From: Sulfitobacter sp. F26169L
Lineage (GTDB): Bacteria; Pseudomonadota; Alphaproteobacteria; Rhodobacterales; Rhodobacteraceae
Length of the DNA: 64,000 nucleotides
Assembly (NCBI RefSeq): GCF_026410285.1
Contig: NZ_JAPMLP010000001.1
Location: forward strand, 682,001 to 746,000
Direction of reading: 5' to 3'
The notes below the pieces were generated by a model that was given only the letters and a program-made list of their open reading frames with translations, was not told where the DNA came from and ran no database searches. The translations under genes and the position numbers were made by a program. This document shows positions 47,115 to 56,069 of the stretch, one piece after another. Each line of letters opens with the position of its first letter. Within the stretch, counting starts at the first letter, position 1.

Positions 47115-47851
47115 CTGCGGCTCTGCAGGTCGAGCAACGGCGGCTCGCCGTTGTTCAGCGCTTTTGCGTTCGGGTACACCAGCCCCGCCGAGATCACCAG
47201 CTTGGCGGAGTCTTCGACAGACATGTCCAGCTCGATAACGTCGCGCTTGGGGAGGAACAGCAAAAACCCGGACGTGGGGTTGGGGGTGGTCGGCAGAAAA
47301 ACCGACATCACCTCACCCGATGGGTCCGATTTGCGAGCTATCTCTCCCTTGGCCGTGGTTGAGATAAAGCCGATAGCCCAAATACCCTTGCGCGGATATT
47401 CGATCAGGCAGGCCTTGTCGAAACTGCTCTCTGTCTGGGCAAAGATTGTCTCCGAAATCTGCTTGATCCCAGAATAGATCGAGCGCACAACAGGTGTCCG
47501 CTCGACGAGGCTTTCTGCGAAGCGGATAAATGAACGTCCAATCAACCCTTTGGCAATGAACCCCACAAGGATGGTGAACAGCAAAAAGATGATCACACCG
47601 ATGCCGCGCACGTTGATTTGTGACAACGGGTCCAGACCCAGAAGATCCTGTATCCACCTGTCGGGGTGATATTTCAGCGGCACCAACGGCAGGACAAATC
47701 CGTCAATCCAGCCGACAACGCTCCAGATCAGCCAGATGGTAAGGCCGACCGGCGCAATCACCACCAATCCAGTCAGAAAATTGCTGCGGGCGCGGCCGAT
47801 CAGGCCACGTTTTGGCGGCTGAACCGGCTCTGGGTCAAATGGGGTGCTCAT
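47111..47851 (-). CDS. DUF502 family membrane protein
   Basis: A 246-residue protein with two N-terminal helices (NFLTGLVVIAPVGLTIWLIWSVVGWIDGFVLPLVP and GIGVIIFLLFTILVGFIAKGLIG) and a soluble beta-rich tail (GIWAIGFISTTAKGEI, VFLPTTPNPTSGFLLFLPKRDV), the DUF502 layout. The molecular function is unknown; plant homologues are LCV-like proteins. Confidence 0.9.
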   Translation of the reverse strand: MSTPFDPEPVQPPKRGLIGRARSNFLTGLVVIAPVGLTIWLIWSVVGWIDGFVLPLVPLKYHPDRWIQDLLGLDPLSQINVRGIGVIIFLLFTILVGFIAKGLIGRSFIRFAESLVERTPVVRSIYSGIKQISETIFAQTESSFDKACLIEYPRKGIWAIGFISTTAKGEIARKSDPSGEVMSVFLPTTPNPTSGFLLFLPKRDVIELDMSVEDSAKLVISAGLVYPNAKALNNGEPPLLDLQSRS

Positions 47852-47898
47852 CAGGTGGGCTGTTTCCGAATGGTCGTTAAACTACAGGTAGGTGCAAA

Positions 47899-47921
47899 CG
47901 CAGGCCATGCAATAGCCTGCG
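47899..47921 (-). terminator. Possible terminator of psuK-psuG
   Basis: A 7-bp stem CGCAGGC (47899-47905) / GCCTGCG (47915-47921) with a 9-base loop lies 10 bp after the psuG stop on the minus strand. Only a short T-stretch follows, so activity is uncertain. Confidence 0.35.
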
Positions 47922-47930
47922 CCGCTATTC

Positions 47931-48842
47931 TTAACCCTGTGCCTGCAATTCCAGTGCAATCTTTGACGCAAGACGCGCATTATTTCGCACCAAAGCAATA
48001 TTTGCTGTCAAGGACCGCCCCTCGGTCAGTTCGAAGATACGCTGCAACAGGTAAGGCGTGACGGACTTGCCCAAAATTCCGGCTTTGTCTGCATCGCCCA
48101 GTGCAGTGGCAATTACCGGCAGCATCACCTCCGATGAAATTTCGTCCTCTTCGGGAATCGGATTGGCGATCAGCTGACCACCGGGTAGTCCCATCGCAGC
48201 ACGGGTCAGATGGGCGCGCGCGATCTGTGCCGGATCATCCATGCGCAGGGGCGACTTCAGCGTGGAGCCACGCGACCAGAACGCGGGAAAAGCATCCTGG
48301 CCATAAGTAATGACCGGAACACCCTGCGTTTCCAACACTTCCAGCGTTTTCGCCACATCAAGAATAGCCTTTGCGCCAGCGGCCACAACGGTAACCGCGG
48401 TTTGTGACAGCTCCATCAGGTCGGCAGAGATGTCGAAGCTGTCTTCGGCACCCTTGTGAACGCCGCCGATCCCGCCTGTGGCAAATACATGGATGCCCGC
48501 CATCTGCGCGGCAATCATGGTTGCGGCAACCGTTGTCGCGCCGGTGCCGCCGGTCGCGATGCAAACCGCCATATCAGCACGGCTCAGCTTTGCAACATTT
48601 TTGCTTTGCGCAAGGGCGGTTAGCTGATCATCTTCAAGCCCGATATAAAGTGTGCCGTCCATCACTGCGATTGTCGCGGGCACGGCACCGGCTTCGCGGA
48701 TATCGCCCTCAACCTGCCGCGCGACCTCTACGTTTTGCGGGTAGGGCATGCCGTGGGTAATGATCGTGCTTTCCAGCGCAACAATGGCTTTTCCGCTTTC
48801 ACGGGCAGCGGTGACTTCGGCGGAATAGACGGTTGGAATCAT
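47931..48842 (-). CDS. psuG: Pseudouridine-5'-phosphate glycosidase
   Basis: Cleaves pseudouridine 5'-phosphate to uracil and ribose 5-phosphate. It has 303 residues, with the family N-terminus KAIVALESTIITHGMPYPQN and the blocks VCIATGGTGATTVAATM, FATGGIGGVHKGAEDSFDISADL and SRGSTLKSPLRMD. Its ATG overlaps the stop of the PfkB-family kinase upstream (48839-48842), giving the psuK-psuG degradation module. Confidence 0.95.
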   Translation of the reverse strand: MIPTVYSAEVTAARESGKAIVALESTIITHGMPYPQNVEVARQVEGDIREAGAVPATIAVMDGTLYIGLEDDQLTALAQSKNVAKLSRADMAVCIATGGTGATTVAATMIAAQMAGIHVFATGGIGGVHKGAEDSFDISADLMELSQTAVTVVAAGAKAILDVAKTLEVLETQGVPVITYGQDAFPAFWSRGSTLKSPLRMDDPAQIARAHLTRAAMGLPGGQLIANPIPEEDEISSEVMLPVIATALGDADKAGILGKSVTPYLLQRIFELTEGRSLTANIALVRNNARLASKIALELQAQG

Positions 48843-49717
48843 ATTGTGGTTTCTCCGGATACATAAAGGGCTGCGGCTGACAGGGCCGCGTCAAGAGCTG
48901 CCTCGGCAGACAGGCCGCGCAGTTCAGCGGCGATATGCGCCGCCATTAACGTATCACCCGCGCCGGTAACACGGGTTACCGAGACAGGTGGTGGCGTTTG
49001 CGTAACGGCGCCTTGCGGGCCGGCCATGGTTGCAGGATTGCCGCCATCGGTTACCACGACGCGCGCGGCCCCTCGGGCCAGCATCGCATCAGCCGCCACA
49101 GCGGAATCGTCAAACTGCGTCTGGCAGAGAAGTCCTGCCTCTTCGAGGTTAACATACAGCGTTCCGCGCCCTGTTTGCAAAAACGGGCTGAGCCTGCGCG
49201 CCTTTCCGGGCGAGGCGGGGGCAACGCGTAAGTCTGCCTGCGCCAGCAACGGGTTGCGGGCCATTTTTGACAACAGATCAAGGGTCAGGTTTCCGTCCAA
49301 CGCAACTGCACCTGTGTAGGCTATGCCGGACGCCTCTAGCGGGCGCAGGATTTTATCGCCCGCAGCCTCTAGTGAATGGGCGTCGGCGATGGCGGCGATC
49401 AATCCGTTGGCACCCTCAATGGCCATATACTGATCTGTCGGCAAGTCATCGGAGCGATAGATCAGATCGGTCACCAAACCGCGCGCATGGCAGGCGTCAA
49501 TCAATGCATCCCCGTCCGCATCACGGCCGACAGCGCTCAGCAATGCGGGATGCAGGCCGAAACGGCGCAAGGCCATGGCGATATTCAGGGCAACCCCACC
49601 AGGAAGGCGGGTAATACGCCCGGGCATATCCGCGCCAAGCTGCATCGGCGTGTCGCAACGTCCGATAACGTCCCACAGGACAGAACCAATACAGAGGATT
49701 TCAGGTGTGTTGTTCAT
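48839..49717 (-). CDS. psuK: PfkB-family sugar kinase, probably pseudouridine kinase
   Basis: A 292-residue ribokinase-family protein. LCIGSVLWDVIGR and RITRLPGGVALNIAMALRRFGL form the N-terminal sugar-binding part, and the C-terminal signature is TRVTGAGDTLMAAHI with the catalytic Asp of GAGD. Coupling to psuG makes pseudouridine the likely substrate. The ATG at 49717 (MNNTPEILC) is chosen by homology of the first strand; its ribosome site is weak. Confidence 0.88.
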   Translation of the reverse strand: MNNTPEILCIGSVLWDVIGRCDTPMQLGADMPGRITRLPGGVALNIAMALRRFGLHPALLSAVGRDADGDALIDACHARGLVTDLIYRSDDLPTDQYMAIEGANGLIAAIADAHSLEAAGDKILRPLEASGIAYTGAVALDGNLTLDLLSKMARNPLLAQADLRVAPASPGKARRLSPFLQTGRGTLYVNLEEAGLLCQTQFDDSAVAADAMLARGAARVVVTDGGNPATMAGPQGAVTQTPPPVSVTRVTGAGDTLMAAHIAAELRGLSAEAALDAALSAAALYVSGETTI

Positions 49718-49765
49718 GGCAACGGTTTTGACGCCATGTGCGCAGACGCGCAAGCCCATTAAGAT

Positions 49766-50587
49766 CTATTGTGACGGTACTGCAAACGTCATCGACGCCC
49801 AGAGCGTTTCCCAAACCGGCCCGTCTTTTTCCGAAGTCGCGCCATCGACCTCGCGCAGCACAACAGCGTCGAGCAAATATTCTATCCCCGCCGTCACCGC
49901 GATGCTGGCGCGACCTTCCTGATCTGTACGTGTAATGGTGACTTTCACCTCATCGTTGCTGTCGCGCGCATAAATTTCGATCTGCGCATCGGGGCGCGGC
50001 GCATTGTTATACAGCAGCAATACGTGCAGCGTTTCGCCGAGATCAGGGGCGTAGGGGTTATCGAGCGCCACAAATTCTGTCACCATTCCCAATGCGCGGT
50101 CCGCGCCGCGTCCATCGCCCACTGCCACAAGGGATTTGGAATGGCGTGTGTAGGTTTCCTTGAAATTCTCCTTTGCCCATCCACGCGCAGTATGGATTGC
50201 TTCAACATCGTCGAAGTCTTTATGCTCGGCAAATTTCAGAAACTTGGCCCACTCTTTGTAAACCACGATCGAAGGGGCGGCCTCGTGCGCGATAATCATC
50301 AGCCCGTCCTGCGCGGGTGCGGTTAACCGGATTGCCGGACGATCTCCCATGCGGCCTGTCACAGGTGCGCCACTGTCGCCCATGATTACGTCAAATCGCG
50401 TATTCCGGTCGGCAAAAAAGGACTGGCGCGTGCCCTCGAAAATCTGTCCGTTTCGCAGATCGGCTACAAACGGCGCGCCTTTTTCCACTTGATATTCCGG
50501 TGGTTCAATCCAGAATTCATGTGCAGAGGCCATTTGAGCGCTCGCCAGTGTGGCACACAACAATAAACAAAAACGGATAAGTTTCAT
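49766..50587 (-). CDS. DUF4198 periplasmic protein
   Basis: A 273-residue secreted protein: signal peptide MKLIRFCLLLCATLASAQMASA, then mature HEFWIEPPEYQVEKGAPFVADLRNGQ, matching the DUF4198 family, often found with nickel or cobalt uptake genes. The mature N-terminus begins HE, which could bind metal. The C-terminal half (TLHVLLLYNNAPRPDAQIEIYARD, DQEGRASIAVTAGIEYLLDAVVLR) looks like a beta-sandwich. The start codon overlaps that of the divergent HupE/UreJ-like gene. AGGGAA lies 9 bp upstream. Confidence 0.82.
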   Translation of the reverse strand: MKLIRFCLLLCATLASAQMASAHEFWIEPPEYQVEKGAPFVADLRNGQIFEGTRQSFFADRNTRFDVIMGDSGAPVTGRMGDRPAIRLTAPAQDGLMIIAHEAAPSIVVYKEWAKFLKFAEHKDFDDVEAIHTARGWAKENFKETYTRHSKSLVAVGDGRGADRALGMVTEFVALDNPYAPDLGETLHVLLLYNNAPRPDAQIEIYARDSNDEVKVTITRTDQEGRASIAVTAGIEYLLDAVVLREVDGATSEKDGPVWETLWASMTFAVPSQ

Positions 50588-50592
50588 GAAAC
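50581..50592. promoter_or_regulatory. 12-bp palindrome containing both divergent start codons
   Basis: GTTTCATGAAAC is a perfect palindrome. Its central CATG holds the ATG of the plus-strand HupE/UreJ-like gene (50586-50588) and the ATG of the minus-strand DUF4198 gene (50585-50587). There is thus no intergenic space, and each promoter must lie within the other gene. Confidence 0.75.
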
Positions 50593-51755
50593 GGTATTCC
50601 CTGTTACTACTTTTCAAGCTGACGCTTGTGCTGGCGTTGTCAAGCACACAGGCCACTGCACACGAAGTTGTGCCAACCATTGCGGATTTGACGGTTGCCG
50701 AAGGCAAGGCCGAACTGGGGCTTCAGATCAACCTTGAGGCGTTTCTTGCCGGTGTTGATCTGGACACGGTGGACGACACAAACAACGCCCCGCAAGCGCA
50801 GGATTATGACGCTTTGCGCGCGCTTGATGCCGCGCAACTGGCCGCCCGTGCGCCTGAATTGCTGGCGGGTTGGAACGCGCTGCCGGTGCTGAGCGTGGAT
50901 GGCACGCCTTTGGTGGTGGAAAGCATCAACATCACTGTGCCCGAAGGGATCGACCCCGAATTGCCGCGCATCGCCGAATGGCAACTGGCCGCAGACGCGC
51001 CCGAGGGCAGCGCTGTCACCGTCGCGTGGCCTGACGGTGGTGGTGATCTGGTGTTGCGCCAGCAAGGGGTTGATGAACCCTATACCGGCCTTATCAGTGG
51101 CGGGGCCAACAGCCCGGAAATCTCGCTGGAAGGGGGCAATGCGCAAACCGGATGGCAGACCTTCGTCGGATACATCCCTGTCGGGTTTGATCACATCCTG
51201 CCTAAAGGGCTGGACCATATTCTGTTTGTGCTGGGCCTTTTTTTCCTGTCAACGCATCTGCGCCCCCTGATCTGGCAGGTGACAGCGTTCACGCTGGCCC
51301 ATACCGTCACACTGGCGCTTGGCGCATTGGGTGTGGTCACCGTCCCCGGTAGCATTGTCGAACCGTTGATTGCTGCCTCAATCGTTTATGTCGCGGTCGA
51401 GAATATCTTTGCGCGTGGCCTCAATACGTGGCGGCCTGTGATTATCTTCGGCTTCGGTTTGCTGCACGGATTGGGATTTGCCTCGGTTCTGGGCGAGTTC
51501 GGTTTGCCGCAGGCGCAGTTCGTGCCAGCCCTGATCGGCTTTAACGTCGGTGTAGAGATCGGTCAGCTGACCGTGATTACTATGGCCTTTGTGCTGATCT
51601 GGCTTGCGGTGCTTGCGGCAAGGCGCGCAAGCCTGACAGGCGTTGAAGAGATCGTGACAGAGTATCCCGTGATGTTCCGCGCGGTATCCGTAACCGGATC
51701 GTTGTTGATCGCAATTATCGGTATCTACTGGGTGATCGAGCGTACGCTGCTGTAA
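50586..51755 (+). CDS. HupE/UreJ-family membrane protein
   Basis: A 389-residue protein with signal peptide MKRYSLLLLFKLTLVLALSSTQATA, a periplasmic domain of about 180 residues starting HEVVPTIADLTV, and a C-terminal HupE/UreJ_2 membrane domain of six or so helices (GFDHILPKGLDHILFVLGLFFLS, AFTLAHTVTLALGALGVV, GFGLLHGLGFASVLGEFGLP, GFNVGVEIGQLTVI) with many membrane histidines. Family members are linked to nickel or cobalt handling. Paired with the divergent DUF4198 gene, a metal-uptake module is inferred. The ribosome site (GGATAAG) is weak. Confidence 0.82.
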   Translation: MKRYSLLLLFKLTLVLALSSTQATAHEVVPTIADLTVAEGKAELGLQINLEAFLAGVDLDTVDDTNNAPQAQDYDALRALDAAQLAARAPELLAGWNALPVLSVDGTPLVVESINITVPEGIDPELPRIAEWQLAADAPEGSAVTVAWPDGGGDLVLRQQGVDEPYTGLISGGANSPEISLEGGNAQTGWQTFVGYIPVGFDHILPKGLDHILFVLGLFFLSTHLRPLIWQVTAFTLAHTVTLALGALGVVTVPGSIVEPLIAASIVYVAVENIFARGLNTWRPVIIFGFGLLHGLGFASVLGEFGLPQAQFVPALIGFNVGVEIGQLTVITMAFVLIWLAVLAARRASLTGVEEIVTEYPVMFRAVSVTGSLLIAIIGIYWVIERTLL

Positions 51756-51759
51756 GCGA

Positions 51760-52383
51760 TCAACCTACAGCAGACCAAAGATCGGAGAGGGCTGCGGCGG
51801 GATCGTCGTGGCCCCAGATTTCCTCACCGATGCCAAAGAAATCGGTTTTGGAAGACAGCGCGGCAATCAGCGCCTTGTCCAGACGGCCTTCGGCAACGCA
51901 GGGCACTTCGATGACTTCCGACCACCACTGGAACAGCTCTTCTTCGGCAATCTCGCCAGCGTCCAGTGCGGTCTGCTGTACCGGACCAAATGCGACGTAA
52001 TCAGCACCGGCTTCGCCCGCACTCATCCCGTCATGGCGTGATCCGGCACAAAAGCTGCCGACAATCGCATCCGCGCCCAGCAGTTTACGTGCGTGCCGGA
52101 CCGAGCGCGCGGCGTCTGATAAATGCACCCCGTCTAGGCCCAGACGTTCGGCCAGCAGCGTGTGATCGGCAATTACCAGCGCCACATCGCGCGCGTCCGT
52201 CACCGTACGCAGCGTATCGGCGGCGCGCGAAAGCAGGTCTTCGTCCCGCGTGGACAGCGCAAGGCGCACACAGGCCGTTGCATGGGTGTCCAGAACCCGC
52301 GCCAGCGTGTCGCCAAATCCGCCCAGGTCTATCTCGGGCGGCGTGATGAGGTAGAGTTGCGGCTGCTCTGGTGCGTCTTGCAT
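51760..52383 (-). CDS. ThiE/TenI-like thiamine phosphate synthase family protein
   Basis: A 207-residue TIM-barrel protein. LYLITPPEIDL, RLGLDGVHLSDAARSVRHARKLLGADAIVGSFCAGSRHDGMSAGEAGADYVAFGPV follow the ThiE fold, but the usual GVHLGQxD becomes GVHLSDAAR and the TxTK phosphate loop after GPV reads QQTALDAG. It may be a divergent or non-catalytic paralogue rather than the main ThiE. No thi genes are adjacent, and it converges on the HupE-like gene with 4 bp between stops. Confidence 0.75.
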   Translation of the reverse strand: MQDAPEQPQLYLITPPEIDLGGFGDTLARVLDTHATACVRLALSTRDEDLLSRAADTLRTVTDARDVALVIADHTLLAERLGLDGVHLSDAARSVRHARKLLGADAIVGSFCAGSRHDGMSAGEAGADYVAFGPVQQTALDAGEIAEEELFQWWSEVIEVPCVAEGRLDKALIAALSSKTDFFGIGEEIWGHDDPAAALSDLWSAVG

Positions 52384-52500
52384 GGGGTCTTGTCCTTTGG
52401 CTGCGTGATCTGTGCCTAGCGTAATCCGCTGCGGGATGGAAACTGAAATCCGCGCGTCACATCATATTGGCAAGGGCAGGGGCGCGGGGTAAGAGGACAT

Positions 52501-53247
52501 ATGACAGTTCTTCCCCCCACCGCCCCGAGCTTTGTTCTTGTACGCCCTCAAATGGGCGAAAACATCGGGGCCGCTGCCCGTGCGATGCTGAATTTCGGTC
52601 TGGATCATATGCGCGTGGTTGCGCCGCGTGACGGCTGGCCCAATCCGGCGGCTGTTGCCATGGCATCGGGTGCGGGGCGGGTGCTGGATCATGCGCTTGT
52701 TTCGCCGGACCTGCCCACCTCTCTTGGCGATTGCAGCTTTGTCTTTGCCACCACTGCGCGGGATCGTGATCTGGCCAAGCCGGTCTACACCCCCGAGGCG
52801 GCGATGCAACTGGCCGCGCAGAAAATTGCAAATGGTGAACGGGTGGCGGTTTTGTTCGGGCCGGAACGCGCAGGGCTGGAGAATGATGATATTGCCCGCG
52901 CCAATGCGATTATTTCGGTGCCGGTAAATCCACAATTTGCCTCTCTTAATCTGGCGCAATGTGTGCTGCTGATAGGCTATGAATGGATGCGCCAGCAGGG
53001 CGAACATACCCCCGTTGTGCATGAATTGGCCGGCGGTGAATGGGCCCAAAATGCCGAAATCGAACATCTGGCAAAACATTACGAAGAGCGGCTGGACGAG
53101 GCGGGTTTTTTCTATCCCGATCACAAGGCTGCCTCGATGAAAACCAATCTGCGCAATATGTGGAGCCGCCTACCGTTGACCCGTGCGGATGTGCAGATCT
53201 TGCACGGCACCTTGCGGCAGATGGTCCGATGGAAAGAACGCGGCTAG
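52501..53247 (+). CDS. trmJ: tRNA (Cm32/Um32) methyltransferase TrmJ
   Basis: A 248-residue SpoU/SPOUT methyltransferase that 2'-O-methylates tRNA position 32. VLVRPQMGENIGAAARAMLNFGL is motif 1, VLFGPERAGLENDDIARANAIISVPVNPQFASLNLAQCV covers motifs 2 and 3, and the C-terminal helices match TrmJ. It begins a plus-strand run with ctaA and the M32 carboxypeptidase. Confidence 0.93.
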   Translation: MTVLPPTAPSFVLVRPQMGENIGAAARAMLNFGLDHMRVVAPRDGWPNPAAVAMASGAGRVLDHALVSPDLPTSLGDCSFVFATTARDRDLAKPVYTPEAAMQLAAQKIANGERVAVLFGPERAGLENDDIARANAIISVPVNPQFASLNLAQCVLLIGYEWMRQQGEHTPVVHELAGGEWAQNAEIEHLAKHYEERLDEAGFFYPDHKAASMKTNLRNMWSRLPLTRADVQILHGTLRQMVRWKERG

Positions 53248-53307
53248 CCGCTGTAGATACCGAAACTATCTGATAAACACAGACGACAAACACGGACGGA
53301 GAACACG

Positions 53308-54459
53308 ATGGCGAGCAACCGCAAGCTTTTCGAAGAAGTAGGCGCTGAAACGGCAAGGCCTGTGGCGACCAAAGGCGTGATCGACGCAGGGCGCGGCGGC
53401 GCGCGCGGGGCGATCCGCATCTGGCTCATAGTGCTGTTTGCACTGGTGTTTCTGATGATTGTCGTAGGCGGCGCTACCCGCCTGACCGACAGCGGCCTCA
53501 GCATTACCGAATGGCGCCCCCTGACCGGATCAATCCCGCCGCTGAACGCCGCCGACTGGGAATCCGAATTTGCCAAATATCAGGCGATTGACCAGTTCCG
53601 GCTGCAACACGCATGGATGACACTGGCTGATTTCAAAGAGATATACTGGTGGGAGTGGGGGCATCGCCAGCTTGGCCGCGTGATCGGGCTTGTCTGGGCG
53701 CTGGGGTTTTTCTGGTTTTTGCTGCGCCGCCAGATCCCGACAGGCTGGACACCCCGCTTGCTGTTGCTGGGTGGTTTGGGCGGTTTGCAAGGCGCGATCG
53801 GCTGGTGGATGGTGTCTTCTGGTGTGACCTCGGGCACAACTGTAACAACCGTAGCCAGCACCCGCCTTGCCATTCATCTGGGGCTGGCGTTTGTGATCAT
53901 GGGATTCATCACGTGGTACGCCCTCAGCCTTGGTCGTACGGAACGTGATCTGATGCAGGCGCGCCGCGCGAAAGAAGGTAAACTGTTCGGCGTCTCCACG
54001 GGCTTGCTGCATTTCACCTTTCTGCAAATCCTGATCGGCGCGCTTGTGGCCGGCATTGACGCAGGGCGCACCTATACCGACTGGCCCTTGATGGCAGGGC
54101 AGTTCTTTCCCCCCCAAGCCTTTGTGCTGGAGCCGTTCTGGACAAATTTCATCGAAAATCCGGGGTTGGTGCAATTCATCCATCGCATGACCGGCTATGC
54201 ATTGTTCGCCTTTGCGATTGTTGTCTGGTTGCGCGGACGTAAATCGGCGCATCCCAACACGCGCTACGCATTCAACGCGACCTTTGCAGCAATCACATTA
54301 CAAGTGGTTCTGGGCATCACAACTGTCCTGTATGAGGCGATCCTGCCGGTCGCCCTTGCGCATCAAGGACTGGCCGTGTTGTGCTGGGTCTTGATCCTGC
54401 GCGCGCGTCATCTTTCCCTATACCCAATCGCGACATCGCTCAGAGGAGCCTCCACATGA
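53308..54459 (+). CDS. ctaA: Heme A synthase
   Basis: A 383-residue inner-membrane enzyme that oxidises the C8 methyl of heme O for cytochrome aa3 oxidase. About eight helices are present with the COX15/CtaA motifs GGATRLTDSGLSITEWRPLTGSIPP, FKEIYWWEWGHRQLGRVIGL and NPGLVQFIHRMTGYAL, which supply heme-ligand histidines. Its stop overlaps the ATG of the carboxypeptidase gene (54456-54459). Confidence 0.96.
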   Translation: MASNRKLFEEVGAETARPVATKGVIDAGRGGARGAIRIWLIVLFALVFLMIVVGGATRLTDSGLSITEWRPLTGSIPPLNAADWESEFAKYQAIDQFRLQHAWMTLADFKEIYWWEWGHRQLGRVIGLVWALGFFWFLLRRQIPTGWTPRLLLLGGLGGLQGAIGWWMVSSGVTSGTTVTTVASTRLAIHLGLAFVIMGFITWYALSLGRTERDLMQARRAKEGKLFGVSTGLLHFTFLQILIGALVAGIDAGRTYTDWPLMAGQFFPPQAFVLEPFWTNFIENPGLVQFIHRMTGYALFAFAIVVWLRGRKSAHPNTRYAFNATFAAITLQVVLGITTVLYEAILPVALAHQGLAVLCWVLILRARHLSLYPIATSLRGAST

Positions 54460-55931
54460 CTGCATATGATGACCTGATGGAATTCACCCGTGACACCATG
54501 GCACTGGGGCAGGTGGCAGGCCGCTTGGGCTGGGATCAGGAAACCATGATGCCGCGCGGTGCCGCACCGCAACGGGCCGAAGAAATGGCCGCGATGGAAA
54601 GTGTTCTGCACGCGCGCCGCATTGACAGCCGCGTACGCGACTGGCTGGCCGAAATTGACGACGCGTCGCTTGACACCGTGGGCCAAGCCAACATGCGCCA
54701 CATCCGCCGCAGTTTCGAGCGGACCTGCAAAGTACCAGCCGCCCTTGCCGCGCGCATCGCAAAACTGACATCAGCCGCGCAGGGCATCTGGGCCGAGGCC
54801 CGCGCCGCCGATGATTTCATGGCTTTCGCGCCAACACTTGCCGAAGTAATCATGCTCAAACGCGAGGAAGGGCAGGCGCTGGCCGCGGGTGGCGATGTCT
54901 ATGACGCGATGCTTGCCGACTACGAACCGGGCACAACAGGCGCCGATCTGGAAGCGATGTTTGGCACCATGCGCCCCGTGTTGTCAGAGCTGCGCGCAGC
55001 CATCCGGCAGGCAAAGCCACCTGAACCGCTGACAGGCACCTTCGATGAAGGCGCGCAGATGAAACTGACCCGCCAGCTTGCCAAAACATTCGGCTATGAC
55101 ATGTCGCGCGGGCGTGTGGACAAGGCCGTGCATCCGTTTTCTTCCGGGTCCGGCCTTGATGTACGTATCACCACGCGGACCAATCCGGTGGACCCTTTCA
55201 ACTGCTTCTATTCCACCATCCACGAGGTCGGTCACGCCGCCTATGAGCAGAACATTGATGCCGCGTATTTGCTGACGCCGCTGGGCAGCGGTGTTTCCAT
55301 GGGCGTGCATGAAAGCCAGAGCCGGATTTACGAAAACCAGATCGGGCGCAGCCGTGCGTTCACCGGCTGGCTGTTTGGCCAGATGAAAGACGCCTTTGGC
55401 GATTTTGGCGTGAAGGACGCAGACGCGTTCTATGCCATCGTGAACCGTGTGGGCGATGGCTATATCCGCACCGAAGCGGACGAGTTGCAATACAACCTGC
55501 ACGTCCTGCTCCGGTTTGATCTTGAGCGCGCCCTGATGGCGGGTGATTTACAAGTGAGCGAGCTTGAGGCCGCGTGGAATGATCGTTTCGAGGCCGACTT
55601 CGGCTATGCGGTGGATAGGCCCTCCAACGGGGTCTTGCAGGATGTACATTGGTCTGTCGGGCTGTTCGGGTATTTCCCCACCTACAGCCTTGGCAATGTC
55701 TATGCCGGATGCCTCAATGAGGCGATGCGCAAAGCACTGCCCGATCTGGATGCGGACCTCGCCAAAGGTGACACATCGGCAGCAACCGCATGGCTGGGCG
55801 CAAACGTGCAAACCCACGGCGGATTGTACCAGCCGCGCGAAGTGATCGAACGCGCCGCAGGGCAGGCGCCAAACGAGGCGCCTTTACTGGCCTATCTGAA
55901 AGAAAAGTTCGGCGGGATTTACGGGCTTTGA
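54456..55931 (+). CDS. Thermostable carboxypeptidase 1 (M32 family)
   Basis: A 491-residue zinc metallocarboxypeptidase. The zinc motif HEVGH is at residues 256-260 (TIHEVGHAAYEQ), followed by ESQSRIYENQIGRS with the third ligand Glu, and family blocks DPFNCFYSTIHE, RTEADELQYNLHVLLRFDLERAL and DVHWSVGLFGYFPTYSLGNVYAG. The ATG at 54456 has GAGGAGCC upstream and overlaps ctaA, so an in-frame start at 54381 is rejected. Confidence 0.95.
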   Translation: MTAYDDLMEFTRDTMALGQVAGRLGWDQETMMPRGAAPQRAEEMAAMESVLHARRIDSRVRDWLAEIDDASLDTVGQANMRHIRRSFERTCKVPAALAARIAKLTSAAQGIWAEARAADDFMAFAPTLAEVIMLKREEGQALAAGGDVYDAMLADYEPGTTGADLEAMFGTMRPVLSELRAAIRQAKPPEPLTGTFDEGAQMKLTRQLAKTFGYDMSRGRVDKAVHPFSSGSGLDVRITTRTNPVDPFNCFYSTIHEVGHAAYEQNIDAAYLLTPLGSGVSMGVHESQSRIYENQIGRSRAFTGWLFGQMKDAFGDFGVKDADAFYAIVNRVGDGYIRTEADELQYNLHVLLRFDLERALMAGDLQVSELEAAWNDRFEADFGYAVDRPSNGVLQDVHWSVGLFGYFPTYSLGNVYAGCLNEAMRKALPDLDADLAKGDTSAATAWLGANVQTHGGLYQPREVIERAAGQAPNEAPLLAYLKEKFGGIYGL

Positions 55932-56043
55932 ACTGCGCGACCAGGAAGGTGTGATCTGTTGTGAACAAGCCGATCAGGTTTGATCGGTTACAAACAAAAA
56001 AATATGCGCGTTTTGCGAGGTGATAACATAGGGCACTAGCGCT

Positions 56044-56069
56044 GTTCCAAAAACTGTGGTTTTTGGAAC
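56044..56069. repeat. Left hairpin of the AT-rich insert
   Basis: GTTCCAAAAAC (56044-56054) / GTTTTTGGAAC (56059-56069) is an 11-bp perfect inverted repeat with a 4-base loop, abutting the stop codon of the AT-rich gene. A related hairpin at 56990-57015 lies beyond the other end of that gene. It could also work as a terminator for the convergent genes. Confidence 0.65.
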
